This document shows, piece after piece, positions 24,282 through 37,999 of a stretch of DNA of 64,000 bases. The translations under genes were made by a program, and so were the position numbers. Numbering within the stretch: position 1 is the first letter of the stretch; every line of letters starts with the position of its first letter. The stretch lies in the NCBI RefSeq assembly GCF_000002425.4, contig NC_037254.1, forward strand, positions 6,244,144 through 6,308,143, written 5' to 3'. Origin of the DNA: Physcomitrium patens (lineage: Eukaryota > Streptophyta > Bryopsida > Funariales > Funariaceae). Under the pieces are notes generated by a model. It made no database searches. It was not told where the DNA came from and saw nothing but the letters and a program-made list of their open reading frames with translations.

Positions 24282-26476
24282 ATGACAGGTGTAGTCGAAA
24301 GTGCACGACGCTTGCGCTCGCGTTCGTCAAGTTCTCTATCAGTGCCTACCGCGGATGAAGTAAGGCAAACGAGGGCTGCAGCTAAGCGATCAGTTATGGA
24401 AGAAACCTCCTCTAGACCTGGAAACAGCACAGTGCATCCTAGCAAACGGGTCGGTGCTCAGCCGGTTCGAAAACGTGCCGCACTTTCGAACATCTCGAAT
24501 CAACATTATGTTATCCCATCTGGTCGCCCCATGGTAGGCTTAGCTGACGTGAAGAGCGTAGATTTGAAAGCTTCTCAGATCACTCGAGGGGACGAGAATT
24601 TACATTCAGTTAACCGCGCCCAACCGACTGTCAAAGGTGCCCATCTAGAGGCCGCATTGGAATGTGAAATTGAGCGTGATTCAAGAAGCGACTCTGAAGC
24701 GATTGCTTCATTGGAGAGGCGAACCGTACAAAATCTCTACATATCTCAGGAGGCGAAAGACCGGGTGAAGCAAGGTACAATCGTCCGGGAAATGTCAGTC
24801 ATTTCAATGCCTTCGAAAACCATTAGTGAAGCATTCTGTGAAACCTTATTCACAACTCATCCAGCATGCCTTTAACACTGGTAATCTCTCGTCATGTAGG
24901 GAATCTATTCAGCGATAAGAGTTTCTCTGTAACACCTGAATTGCCGGGGATTGTGGCCTATCAAGATATTGATAATGATCATTCGGATCCTCAAATGTGC
25001 AGTACCTATGCTACAGATATTTATTCATATCTGCGCATGGCTGAGGTGAGACCATAAAACACTCATCCTACGGGAGTGTCTTGACTTAACGGTGTCTTTT
25101 AGAATACTCAATGACCTAGAATGTTTACTGAGTTGCAGTTCTGCTCCTGCTTAGCGCTATTTGAATAACGGTTACTTGGTGCACATGCAGATTAAAAGGA
25201 GGCCTTCGGGTAACTTTATGGAGTCGATGCAGCAGGATATCAACCCGACTATGCGAGGAATTCTCGTTGACTGGCTTGTGGAGGTACAGCTCTTCGTTGT
25301 CCCTCACTGGGTTCGGTAACCTTATTCGGCATCCTTTAGTTTTTCTCTAGTTTGTGTCCACCTACCAGCACGATTGGTTGTTAAGTGTTCTGTATTCTAC
25401 GTTGCTACATTGCTGATGACAAAGTGTGGTTCTTGTGCCCAGGTTGCTGAAGAATATAAACTGGTTCCTGACACATTGTACTTGACAGTGTCTTACATTG
25501 ATCGATACCTTTCTTTACATGTTGTTACCCGACAACGGCTCCAGCTCCTGGGTGTGGCTTGCATGCTCATTGCTGCGTGAGTGATCTATTCACTTCTCCC
25601 GTAGAACTCCGTTAGTTGGTAATGCGATTGTAATATCAGTCGACCTGACACTGATCGTCTTTATTGTGTTTCAGCAAATACGAAGAGATTTGCGCCCCTC
25701 AGGTTGAGGAGTTTTGCTACATCACAGACAACACCTATTGCCGCGAAGAGGTTCGTCCTGCGAAATCTTCATCCCTGTAGTATCTTGTATTCCTGCAGGC
25801 ATTGTGCTCGAGAAACTGATTATCCTATGTGAATGTTTTCAGGTATTGGAAATGGAGAGGGCTGTGTTAAATGTATTAAAATTTGAGCTCACCACTCCGA
25901 CAACTAAGAGCTTCTTGAGACGATTCATCAGAGCAGCTCAAGCTAGTTACAAAACTCCCACTCTTGTACTGGAGTTTCTAGGGAATTATCTTGCTGAACT
26001 GACCCTTCTGGAGTATGGATTCTTGCCATTCCTTCCCTCTATGATAGCCGCGTCTGCTGTGTATCTCGCCAAGATAACTCTTGACTCGTCGACTTGTCCG
26101 TGGGATGCAACACTGCAACACTACACCGGTTACAGGCCATCGGAACTGGGGCATTGTGTCAAAGCTATCCATGAATTGCAGCGGAATACAGACAGCTGTT
26201 CACTCCCTGCCGTTCGAGAGAAATACAGGCAGCATAAGGTGAGTAGAAACTAAAGTCTGTTCCATTGATGCACATTAGCAACGGTCAGTAGAAGCTTCGT
26301 TTTGTAATTACGGTTTTTTTTAAGCGTATGTGTCGATCTTCTTTCACTGCTGCTGAAGGAGCTGTTGGTGATGCTGTCTCTGATTTTACCTTTCGTAATT
26401 ATTGCAGTTCAAGTGTGTGGCAACCCTAGCACCTCCAGCCGTCCTTCCAGAAGAATACTTCCTGGATCGTGATTAA
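24282..26476 (+). CDS. Plant A-type cyclin
   Basis: Seven coding exons by GT-AG sites and frame: 24282-24774, 24900-25045, 25191-25283, 25443-25576, 25675-25750, 25843-26238, 26408-26476, giving about 468 residues. A-type cyclins bind and activate cyclin-dependent kinases in S to M phase, in the nucleus. An Arg/Ser-rich N-terminus is followed by a destruction box RAALSNISN. The cyclin box starts after DPQMCSTYATDIYSYLRMAE and includes MRGILVDWLVEVAEEYKL and KYEEICAPQVEEFCYITDN; the C-terminal cyclin fold contains TTKSFLRRFIRAAQ and REKYRQHK. All introns are short and in phase. The ATG at 24282 is used because the in-frame codon upstream at 24267 is GTG. The exon 1 donor (GTACAA) is the least certain boundary; it was chosen because it restores the frame to exon 2. 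No breaks seen, so likely functional. Subclass (CYCA1 versus CYCA2) was not resolved. Confidence 0.93.
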
Positions 26477-27960
26477 ACAATGGTGTAGCAGTATTGTGCA
26501 ACCGCGTGAAATAGTCCAAAAAACAAGAAACAACACAGAACCTTGACATACGCCATCAAATTCAAGATCGTGCTGGGTATTCGATGTCGTCAAGTTGCCG
26601 AGGTTGTTGCCCTGGAGAAACCTATCATGAGCTTTGCGCTTCAGCGTTCCTCATGATGCAGATCGGTACAAAGTATCCTGCTACTTCGTCGTCATGATTA
26701 ATATGACTGTTCGGGATGAACGGTGTTGGGGTGTACTCCCTTTGCACATGAGACGAGAGAGAGAGAGAGCACCTACGAAAGCAGTCCAAACTGGGAAATG
26801 GCGGATGGGTTCACCGAGTTTGGCTCCTATTTGCGTACCTCGGAGGATGTTGCCACGTAGATGAATGTTTCACACAACTGGAATTGCCTCATTGTAATAA
26901 TATGTAAACTCAACTCACTGCACTTCAGAAACATTTTTCAATACAAAAAGAAAATACCACTTGACATTCACTTCTGCACAGGAGCTCCTGTGATAAACAT
27001 TGTCGAAATAGTTGACGTAGTGCATTTGGACATTCATATCTATCGCTGGGTACCTGTCTCTTCCCAGTCTAATTTTCCGAGAAGGTGAAATCTTTTCGGG
27101 CATATTTTCGTCTTCTGCCGATTCTGTTTATAATCATCATTCTGATTGCGGCGACTTTTGGTATGATTGCTGTAGCACTGAGGTGGGCTCTCTGTGCAGA
27201 CCTGCCGTTCTATTCTAGTCTGTCTATCAGCAATCTTGGCACACTCCAACACCTCCCCAAAATTGTCATTCTGCAGTGCCCTGTCCCAGCAACGTCCCTT
27301 ACTTCCTTTTAACCCTACTGACTCCACAGTGATGCCTTCAAACATGTCTATATCTCCAACATAGTCATCTCCAATGCGGCTGGACACTATTTACATACAT
27401 GAAAAACACTCTTATCTGGGAGCAGTTCTGTTTCTGTCCTCTCTGCCAGCCAATACCACCACAGCAACTGCAGAAAAAAGCTGTGTCACATGATTACATC
27501 AGAATCACAGATTAGATCAGAGCCTTTTCCCAGGGTCTGATACAACGTTCAATGCAATGTTGCTAATCCAAAGCTTTCAGTAAGACTCTGCAGATCAATG
27601 GCCAAAGGAACTCTATGGGGCATGGCAGAAGAGGAGAAATTCAATGGTGAAATAGAACAGGAACAGCCACGAAATCAAGCATTCAGATGAGGCCATATTG
27701 GTCAAAGCTGGAGTGTGTCAGAAGTACTACTTTTTTTGCCTTGGAATGGGTAAGACAACAATGTCTCTGCCATAAAAGAAGTTGAATCAAGTACCAAGAG
27801 CCCTGGATCCCATATGCTTTGCTGAGATATAGAATTCCACCTGGTTGTCAGGCACCAGTCCAGCTACTTGTTTGTTATAGTGAAGTGGATATGTCATAGT
27901 TATAGAAAGCAGGGGCACCCAATAGCTGAGGTCCTCTAGATAAATTGGATCTCCTTCTCA
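26477..27960 (+). other. 3' UTR and downstream flank of the cyclin gene
   Basis: Moderate-GC DNA after the cyclin stop codon. A minus-strand open stretch at 27040-27387 lacks an ATG at its start and has no recognisable domain. No gene called. Composition shifts to AT-rich at about 27960. Confidence 0.5.
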
Positions 27961-28422
27961 AAATGATTTTTTTTGAAATAAATGAAGATCGTTATTTGCA
28001 TGACATGAAATATGGTATCTGAGTTTGTGCAACTTTGTGTAAGTAACACTTGGCTTTGGAGTATGTATGGTGGATGAAGGTGTATGACAATTCAACAAAT
28101 GACTTGCCTACTTTCCTAAAAGTCACCTTAAAAAATAATTAATTTTAAAACAAACATGTTTTACTCAACTTATTTTATTCTGTACCCTTTATTATAAAGC
28201 ATTTTAGCAGCATGTATGTGGTAATACACCAATTAAGGGGAAAACACCTTTTTATTTTTGTTAAAAGTCATTTGTATTTAAATTCATAATTTTCATTATT
28301 GTTAATAATTCTCCAGCTTTAAAAAGATTATAATCATTAGATAATAAAAAATAATTGAAGAATCTGCTTGTTTAGTCTTAAATTTAGTTGTAATTTATTT
28401 AATAACTTTATATGAAATTATA

Positions 28423-28464
<42 letters not shown>

Positions 28465-31400
28465 CTGAAGCCATGGTTATACATAAGAACATATTGGTTT
28501 TTTACACTTTTAAAAAAGATTAATAATATGAATTATTGTATAGATCTTCTAATTTTTGTAGTATTATATTTTGGAATTATATTTCATTGTTAAAATTTGA
28601 TAAAAAAATATTTCTACATTTAATCATTACTTATTGATTTATTTATTATCTCTTAAATATAATTGGTTGGAAACAATACAGACATACTACAAGTTTATTT
28701 GTAGATTAAATTAGATTCTGATGTGGTAATAAACGGATTTTCTTATAATATTTTAGTTTCTCATGTTCTAGATTTCTAATTAGTAAAAGGTTATGACTTT
28801 ATTCAAATTATTTTCCTTTTAATTTCATTTATTTATTTATTTATTTATTGTGTTTTTATGTGTCTATTATTGTAGGAAAATCACCTTTAGATATTTATTC
28901 TATATGTAGTAGGTAAATTCTTTTTTTTATTATTTTATATTGAACTTATTAAATTTTCTATTAATATAAAATATTATATCAAGTTAATAGTAAAAATTAG
29001 TTTTCATTAATTTATTAAGTTTTTTCTATTTAAAAATAGTTATAAATGAATTAAAAAATTAACTTATGATACAAATTCTAGGTAAAGTTAAGACCCTGAA
29101 GCTTTTAAAATATAGATTGCTTGTGGTTGAAGAAAAAAAAAGATTAGTGGTAACTAAAGCAAACAATAATTAAAGTTTATATAATAGATAAAAGTTTAGA
29201 ATAAATATTTTAAAGAAAACTTCAACTAAATAGAATTTTCAGTTGAAAAATTACAAAAATAATCATCTTTGGATATAATCTAATGTTAAATATATCACAA
29301 GAAATTTTATAATATATATTTTTATTCATGAATTAAATATGGTACAAGTAAATTTGCATTTATCTTACACAAATTCTTACATGCATTTTGTTCATCTTCT
29401 AAGTATTTATAATTGCATATCAAAACTTTAAACTGTCTGAAGTTGAAAGTAGCCTTTTAAAATTCTAAGATTTTTTTTATATTATTTTTTAAAAGTAATT
29501 TAGTATAATTTTAAAATATCTAATATTAGTAATTGATTGAATAAAAATAATCTGTTGTATGTGATATAGTTTTAAATAAAAATAAAGAATTGAAGATCGC
29601 TAAATTATTTTTTAAAAAATCTATTATTAAAATTTAATAATATAATATTTACTACAAAAAAAAAATCTTTTTTAAATATTTTGATGGATTTTAAAGATCT
29701 TCTACCAAAATGTACAAATTTTAAAGTGTAGGAGATTAATTGATATGTGAAATATTTTTTTGGCATATTTACTTCTAATTTAGAAAATCTTAACTTCCTA
29801 CAAAATATTTTTTGCAATAAATTAAAAACATTGTAGAAGAAATTTTGCAACATCTACAAAAAATAAAATAAAATAAAGACTTAATTGCATATATTAATAA
29901 GATACTTTGCAAACTTATTTGTTGTTACAAATGATTTCTTAAAACATTTGGATATAATGATGTATCTCTCTATGAGTTCTTAAATTCCATATATATACTT
30001 TATTATAGCTTCAAATTCTATTTAAATCATTATAATTAATTACATAAGGACAAGATTGAATCATAAAGTTATAAGAGGAAAATCTTTTATCATACTTATT
30101 TAATTTGTAAAAAACAAAACATATTACTTAAAATTTTATTAATGCCAAAAAATTAAAGATAGAATATTTCATAAATAGAAGATATAAATTGAAAAGATAT
30201 AACTACATATTTTCAAAAAATAAAAGAAGTTCTTTAGTTTTTATATCCAATTAGATTGTAGATTTGGATGCTACTAAATAAATGATACGAATTAAGAATT
30301 TATTAGACACTTATAAATACATTCTTTCATTAAAAATATTTATAGTATATAATAATATGGTCAAAGCTATTTAAATTAAGTAGATTTGAAAAAAATATAT
30401 TTTAAGAGGTATGAAAAAGAGATTTATATTAAAAAAATATTTTATGAAAAAAATCTAGGATAAAATCTATTTTTCATAAAAAATTTAAAATTTTATTTTA
30501 TTTTTAAAGATATTTTATTAAGGATTTCTATAGAGAATTGGTGGCTATTAGCAATTTGTAAGTAATGACATTCATGTCATTATTTACAAAAAAACCAATA
30601 GAATTGAAATTATTTTCTTTACTGATTTTTTATCCAACAATAATAATTTAAAATGTAAAGAATAGAAAAGGTATGAAAAAAATTGCAAATAACTTAGATC
30701 TAGATCTAATCAAAGTAATTTATCCACTTATAAAAGATGATTTGTAGGTAAAAATGTAGATTTTTATATCTTAGTATTGGAACAACATGTGGCACCAAGT
30801 TATGGGAAGTTGTAAATTATGATATTTGAAGATTTATAAGAATTCTATCAATTGAAAGAATTTAATAAAATTCTTATCTTCATTGAATGCTTTTTAAATA
30901 AATGTTAGATTTAATTCCTTGAAGTGAAAATTAAGTAGTGGACGATATTTAAAGACTTAGAGTAACTAGTAGATAAAAAAATTGGAGTATAAAATAGAAA
31001 GAGAGTATATATTTGATAATTTTATTGTGTGGTTGAAGAATAAAATTAAAAGAAGATAAAACTCTAAATTTTACATTTTACAATAAAATAGAAATAAAAA
31101 GTGTACCAATTGCATTATTAAAAAGATAGTAATAAAATTGATAAATAATAATTTAAAATATTAAACTTGATATATATATATATATACACACACATAAAAA
31201 TACAAATATTATTCTCTAAAACAGATTATTTGAATTTATAAAAAATATATATATTTTAAAATCTTAATCTATGACGTTCTTTTAAATATTTCCTTGCATA
31301 ATAATTAAAATGCACATATGCTTTATAATATTTTAGATTTTGATACTTTCATTAGTTCTTTGAAATGATTAATTCTAAAAAATATATATTAATAAAATCA

Positions 31401-32056
31401 TTACAAAATAAAATATTAACCAAATTTTATTTTATTATGAATTATCTAATTTTATATTAGAATATATTTTTTTTATCATGAATATTAAAATTTCTAAATA
31501 TAATAATAAAAATATAATAATACAATACTAAAAATAGAAATTTACTGTAATTAAATATTTATTATATATTTAAGTTCTTATTACAATTATTATTATTATT
31601 ATTATTATTATAAGCTTATTATTATTATTAAAAGGCTCCAAAAGCTCTATGAAAGGATTTTGTTAAAGTTAAACTAATTTTATTTTCTTATTGAATTAGT
31701 AATAGAAATTTATCATTTTATTATATATATAATTTTTTCTCCTATTTGTATACATCTATCCAAATTACCATCCATTTCTTTATGCATCTATCTATCAATA
31801 AATTCATAAGATTTATTAGCCAATTCTAGTTGAGGGAGATGTAGCATCTAAATCTAATATCAAGAACCACACTTCATAATCTTTAATTTTATTATGTATT
31901 TTTTACTTTGCAAGAGACATATGGTATTTGCTATGATGTTATTTTATAGACCAAATTGACCTTAGCAATTAACTTTTATCTCTTTAAAAATGTCTCAAGA
32001 CCTCCATTCTTTAACTTATAATTTCCTAAGCAAAGCAAAGAGCTCCAATACCAATA
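27961..32056. other. AT-rich intergenic DNA
   Basis: About 4 kb of very AT-rich DNA with a (TA)n tract at about 28428-28457, TA/CA repeats at about 31171-31196 and an (ATT)n tract at about 31588-31630. A minus-strand frame at 29605-29853 is Lys/Phe/Asn-rich and not convincing. Nothing else recognised. Confidence 0.65.
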
Positions 32057-33765
32057 TAGATATAATAAAATATTAAAATAATCTACCCTATTGTAACCAT
32101 TATTAAAAAAAAAATGAATCATCTTTAGAATCCATCATTAGAATCTTGACCCTCTTGCTCCTAACATCTTGTTCCTTTGTTCCCTTCATCTTAATCCTTC
32201 TTCTACCCCCTTGGGAGCCTTTCTAGCTATAAGCATGTTATGCTCATTTACTTATTTCATTGTAATCCTCTAGAATGTAGAACATCTTCACTATGCAATC
32301 TGAAAATATCTTTGTCTTCTTTGTTGAAGTTGACAACGATCCATTAAAGAACACCAAATCAAGAACATAAAAATTAAATTTCTTTGTAAAATATTTGAAT
32401 TGTCTCTTTTAGCCAAAAGTCCCATTCATCAAAAAGTTATGAAGAAACAATATTGTGGGCTTTTTTGAGGCACCCTTTGACTTCAATATGTAAGCATTAT
32501 GCCAATGCTTCAATTGGATTGTCTTCATGCCTACAATCCACAAATCAAAGCTAAATCTCTTCTCTATCTCAAAAATCCCCATCGACATTTTACTTCCTAA
32601 TATTCCATGCAAGAATTATCTATACTTCAAATTTAAAATTACAAATACAAGTTTCAAATTCAAAACTTTCACATAGAGTCATCTTGTCTAAGCTCAATCA
32701 TGGCTCTGAGATAAAAAATTTGCAAATATTTTAATCTCACTATTATTTATGTCAGTATAAATTTGACACTTCAAGCAAAGTAATATAAATCTTTTTGAGA
32801 GGCTTATGATACATAATAATTGTGCAATAGTAGAGCCAATTAAGAACATTGTGCTTTGTTGGCAAGTGCCAAGATTGAGTAGAAGATGGCTGGGTTGGTG
32901 AAGAAGAACATGGTCAACATAATAGTATTTGAATATAATTTTAAATTAAGTATAAAGGTAATTATGAAGCCAATATTATAGTTCATAGTTCAAGGTGAAG
33001 TAATTTTTTAGATTGCTGGATGTTGTATGATTTATTAATGTATTATAGACTATATATTTCAATCCAATGCTTAGTCTTGTATTCTACATTCTTAAACTTA
33101 TATCCAATATTTGGATTACTACTAGCAGTAAGGATTTTTATATTGAGGTGGATAATTGCCACACAATAATATAATTAGAATCTAATGGTGGTTTCTCAGT
33201 AAAAAAAGATGTTGAGTGAAAGATTATAAAACATATGCCTAAGAATTGGCTTAATTGCTATTTCTAATCCACACTTCTTTGTCTACTATCATTAATAATG
33301 AGAATCTCTCCCCCTAGCAATACTAGCATGTCTTTAGGAACTTTGTTAGAGTGTGTAATTGTCTTTGGTGCAACTTTTAGTATATAGATGAAGTTATGTT
33401 TGTAATATTCATTGAAGCTATAAATCTAAAAGGAGTTGGGATGATGATTAGAAGTGGGAAGATCTGAGAGGGTTGGATTGAAGATTAAGAACACAAAAAG
33501 GAGGGCCTCAAAACAAAGGGGGTGAAGATGAAGGCTAGAAATGGAAGGAGTAGGGGCTGTAAATGACGGGGTTGAGATGAAGGCGAAGAATAAAGGAAGT
33601 AGGGCCTAAGAACAAGGGAGGTTGGGATAAAGGCTAAGCATGGAAAAAGCGGGGATTGGAAGTAAAGAGGGTTGAGATTCTAATGATGGTTTCTAGAAAT
33701 GATTCATTTTTCTAATGATGGTTATAATAAGGTGGATAAATTTAGTAAATTGATAGATCATTTTT
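32057..33765. mobile_element. Non-coding DNA element with long terminal inverted repeats
   Basis: About 32057-32155 is an inverted copy of about 33663-33765 (shared blocks AATGAATCAT, CCATCATTAGAATCT and ACCCTCTT on opposite strands). Inside the right repeat is a degenerate minisatellite (33430-33680), of which about one unit is seen inside the left repeat (32160-32220). The interior has no transposase-like sequence. This resembles non-autonomous foldback or Mutator-like elements with repetitive TIRs. No target-site duplication could be assigned because the right end runs into a (TA)n tract. Confidence 0.5.
33430..33680 (+). repeat. Degenerate minisatellite in the right TIR
   Basis: Four to five imperfect purine-rich units of about 50-60 bp, recognisable by recurring AAGAAC(A)AA, GGAGT/AGTAGGG(G)C and GATGAAGGCTA-type blocks. 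They lie just inside the right terminal inverted repeat of the element at 32057-33765. Confidence 0.5.
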
Positions 33766-33771
33766 ACATTT

Positions 33772-33813
<42 letters not shown>

Positions 33814-34020
33814 TTCCAGCAAAAACATGTGTTGTTGGGTACAGAAAAATTGTTTACAAATAATAAACTAGAAATCTTTTAACAAGTTATGTAGGACTTT
33901 CTACTAGTTAATAATTTCTTTGATTTCAGCCCAATGAGAAGATCCTTATGGGTAGAGATAAGATATTTATCACACTTGAACGTTACAAGGGTTGAAATTT
34001 GTTGCGCATTGATGTTCAAA
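33766..34020. other. AT-rich spacer with (TA)n
   Basis: (TA)n microsatellite at about 33775-33806 followed by unremarkable AT-rich sequence up to the GC island. Confidence 0.6.
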
Positions 34021-36894
34021 CCTTAATTTTTGAACATTACGTACACCTTCGACGACTGAGTGGTGGTGGATAATCCTCTCGCTCTCTCCCTCAGCCAACA
34101 TTGGCATCGAACAAATGCCACCCTTCAGTTTTGCAACCTTCTACACTTCAGCTGGACTGCGATGCAAATAAGTCCATGGAGTGAGTGAGGGTTCTCCAGC
34201 TTTCCACCTTCACTTCGGTACCCTGGAAGTGCACTGAAGTGCCCGGCCATGAAACAGAGCGCCGTCGAAGAAGCTGGGATGCTCTTGTTGCGAATGACCT
34301 CGTAGCAGCAGCAGAAGCTCACGTTTGTTTTCTCGTTTCCATCCCTGGTCGGCCACACAAGCTAATCCCAGTTAAACTTGTGTCGCAACCAAAGGTGGGT
34401 TGTTAAAGTTAGTTTAACTGAGCACTTGCTCTGAGAGAATCATGCAACAGACTGAGGGGTTTCGTATAAAATTATGTCTGTCAAGGGTCAGAAGTGAGCA
34501 ATTTGTGTAAGACGTCTCCGATGCCGTTAAAAATAAAATCGTTAAGCCGAAGGAGAGCATAATCATTGACTGCCCTTCCAGTGAACGAATTACGTGTTGG
34601 AACGCCTGCTTAGCGTTGTGTTGTGATTCCATTCCATCTTTCACTGCATTGGTGTAGATTTGTGTGATCATTTGCTGCTGAGTGTTGGAGTATAGCTACG
34701 GTGCGCACACGCGTCGCCGATCTTGGACACGATGTGTAGCGGTGAGATGCGTCGATGGTAGTACTAGCTCTATGGTACTGGCTCACACGGTTCACTTGGT
34801 TTGCACAGGCTGCCATTTCTGGTGCACTTCCTGGGTACGAGCCAGACGTTTCCGTCCTCTCTCATTTGCACGTCAAATTCGATTGAGCCGATCTGCAGAA
34901 GATTAAATTTCGCACGAAAAGCAAGACGCTTTCGTCGAACCGTGCCATTTTGACAAAATTCTTCGTCAGAAGATGAAGATAAAGAACACCTTTTGAATTT
35001 TCACTGGGGACTTTGAAATTCGGGTATATTGCTAAATTGAGCGTAGCTTTTTTTTATTATCAATACTTTCATTGCCTGTAGAAGAAGCGCGTACATGTAA
35101 AGTTGTATTATCACCGTTCTCATCTTCGTATCATCCAAGTCTTAGTCGATTTTGCTCACTCGCAGTTGGTAATGATACTCTGTTCTCAAGTGTTTTCTAC
35201 CAAATGATGACTTCAACAAGATTCTGGGTATGTGAAGCTATATTCTCCGTATTCTCTTCTCCATAATTTAAAAAACCTCATAGCAACTCAGCACACTGTT
35301 CTTAAATACAAATTGTGGACGATGTCTGCAGGGGCTCTTTCTCGTTGACAATTCTACACGATATGTTATTGTGTATGTAAGGAATTAAACCTGGACGTGG
35401 ATATAGAAGTCAACCTGCTTACTTGTGCCTGATACTAGGAGTAACTTGGCAGCGGAAGAGAGGAGGGCATGGACAAGAAGAGTAGGACTCCTGGAGATTG
35501 TAGAGTCGAGGGCTTGAATGAGTCCCTTGTAATATGGTTCAATGAATCCGGAATCTCGAGAGGTTACTGCTTAGACACGAATTTTGGTCCGTTACAGCTC
35601 ACGTTTGCAACTGAAAGTAGAAATCAGGGTCAGAGAGAGGGCGAGAAAGGGAGAGATCACACGCAGCAGCAGCTACACTGGAATTTGGGAGCGACGAGGC
35701 GCGCCGTCTCTGCATCTATCGTCCTCGCGGACGGGCCTCCACTTTCAAATCCGTTGCCACAGCAGCTCTGGGTTTATCATTTGATGAAAATTGTGGTTCA
35801 TGTACTATTTCCGTCCGCGTGGCAGGGCTTGGCAGGGGGGAGGGGAGGTGGGGTACAACGGTCAATGTTGTATTTAATGCTGGGTCTTTTTCTGTCGTAA
35901 ATTTCAAATCCCAAACTGATTGAAAAACTTGAATCCTTTATGCTGGCTTGTCTTAACTTTCCCTCCCAATTTTCAATTCAGTCGGCAAATTTCTGGCATG
36001 TCGGAGGCGTCTTTGTTACTCCTTTGCCGCTCATTGGCTTAAAATTTTCTATTCTTGTGCAGGCCTGTCTGTTTCTTGCAATCGTTTAATGACTGGGACC
36101 ATGGAGTCCTGATTGACTCCCTGCCTATCCGAACTGGGTTGGCATCCGATCACTTTCAGTGAGAGTATCTACGGTTTTTTGTCCATTTGAAATTAGGTGG
36201 AGGAGGTTGTAATTTTGAAGTGGATGGTGGCTGAGAACTGTGTTGATTCCACTGCCCTAGTAGGTGCCACGATTGTGAAAGCAATTCTGCCAAACAATAT
36301 CATTATGGATAGTGTGGATGGATTGGTCTAGCAGTCGTGTACTTCAGGATGTCAATCACTTAAATGATGCATTCCGGTTGTGCAATGTGGAGAATTCGGT
36401 TGCCTTAAACTACCTGAGAGCCTGGCACCAGACTGCAGCACTGGGGGCCAAAACTGTAGTTGCTTTTGTAACCTCGCAGAACTTGTTTCTATGAGGTTAT
36501 ATGGCTCAGTGACTGCAGGCTCATCATTTGCTTGACCTTCCTTAAATGTGAAGTTATCACTGCTAATTCAGTGTACGTGTGGCTGCCAGTTTGGCTATAG
36601 TGCCTATCGTAGCTTTTCAAATCCTTGAGAGTCCAAGGGCTTTCTACGCTTGACGCTGGCATCGTGAAGAGCTTCTTTACAACAAATATATGTCTCATGT
36701 GTACGAAATCTACCATAACCACAATCTAACTGCGTTGTGTTAGAGCCAAGGCACTGAACAGTGTTGATTTAACAAAGTATTTTTCAAGTCAAAGCTAATG
36801 ACCAGTGACAATGTTTTCAGGCCTCATCGCTCCTTCCTAAACTCAAGAGAAAATAGCCAGTTACGTTCACGAACAGAAAGGCGGATCAAAAACA
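34021..36894. other. Gene-like GC island, content unknown
   Basis: GC rises sharply at about 34030. Exon-like pieces on the plus strand include 34330-34395 (encoding IPGRPHKLIPVKLVSQPK, directly followed by GTGGGT) and about 36197-36328 (open, 44 codons, containing LKWMVAENCVDSTALVGATI). The block 35469-35900 has a purine-rich leader-like composition. No protein family was recognised. The region could be a decayed gene like the NAD+ synthetase relic, UTR, or a non-coding RNA locus. Confidence 0.35.
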
Positions 36895-37356
36895 ATGGCA
36901 AAGATGGAACTGGAGGGAGAACCGAAGAGCGGTGAAAATCGTTTAGCTGGAACTTTTTTTTTTCTCCTTGGAACTTCGAACCGGCATGATTGTACTGATC
37001 GTCATCTCCTGAGATTTTCGCAAATAACTGCAATGGGATTGACAACGAACCCAGGAAGGATTTTGAAGGGCAGCAGAGCACTGACTGTCAGGAGGAAGAG
37101 GAGGCAGGAAGAACAACCCCTGAACCATGAAGAGAATGCTATTCAAAACTTGGGTATGTTTCAAATACAAAATTGGTAAGCAGATGATGACATTTTGAGT
37201 TTTCTGGCTGATGGGGTCTGGTCATGGCAGGCACCGAAACTCTTCCGCTTCCTGACAAAAGCCTTGGATTGACGTTGCCATGTAACTGCAGCTTCCAAGA
37301 CGGAAACACAAATGGACAGAAGAGCTCTGCACAGCAGAAGGGACATCGTTGTACTG
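36895..37356 (+). CDS. Candidate two-exon gene fragment of unknown function
   Basis: From an ATG at 36895 the frame stays open to 37153, where a good donor (GTATGT) follows. An acceptor (ATGGCAG) at 37230 begins a second open exon, 37231-37356, joined in phase and ending at another good donor (GTGAGT). The predicted piece of about 128 residues has a basic segment (TVRRKRRQEE) and a Cys pair (LPCNCSF) but no recognised domain. No third exon is visible before composition turns AT-rich at 37440, so the model is 3'-incomplete or the locus is truncated. It could be chance or a relic. Confidence 0.25.
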
Positions 37357-37440
37357 GTGAGTGCCCCCAGCAAAAACAACAAACCAGAATGTGCAGGGGA
37401 GATTACCTTTACAATACAATCCTTTGCTGTAGTGTAGTAC

Positions 37441-37957
37441 ACTGAAAAATGTTTATACTAGCATTGGCCCCCTTGCTTTGCTTTGGAATGATATGTTAAC
37501 ATAAGTTATTGGTATGCAATACTATACAATACAATATAAAATTACTATGCTAACAATGTAATCCAAAATTCAGCAAACATATTATTACTAAACAAACACT
37601 AAAAAATTTGGTAAGAAGAAGAATACAAAACGAACATTTGCATAGAGAAAAAAAAAAATTAAAATTTAGGTTTTAACATTCATAAATGAAAAAAAATAAA
37701 AAATAAAACAAAACAAACAAACAAACATGTGAGATAGTAAAAATAAATCAAAGAAAAGAAACTTGAGATGCAACAACATATATCTTATCAATTTATTTTG
37801 TGATCTACTTTTAAACTGTCTGAAAACACATATATTATATATGTATATAATATTTTTATTTTTCCAAATTCACATTAATTTTAATTTTATCAGAAGTAAT
37901 TAAAAATAACACCACTTGTTTTGATTTTTTAAGTTTTACCATCACAATTGGTATGAG

Positions 37958-37999
<42 letters not shown>

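Noticed and set aside
27040..27387. Minus-strand 115-codon frame downstream of the cyclin
   Set aside because: It starts at GTG, has no domain and probably lies in cyclin 3' flanking DNA.
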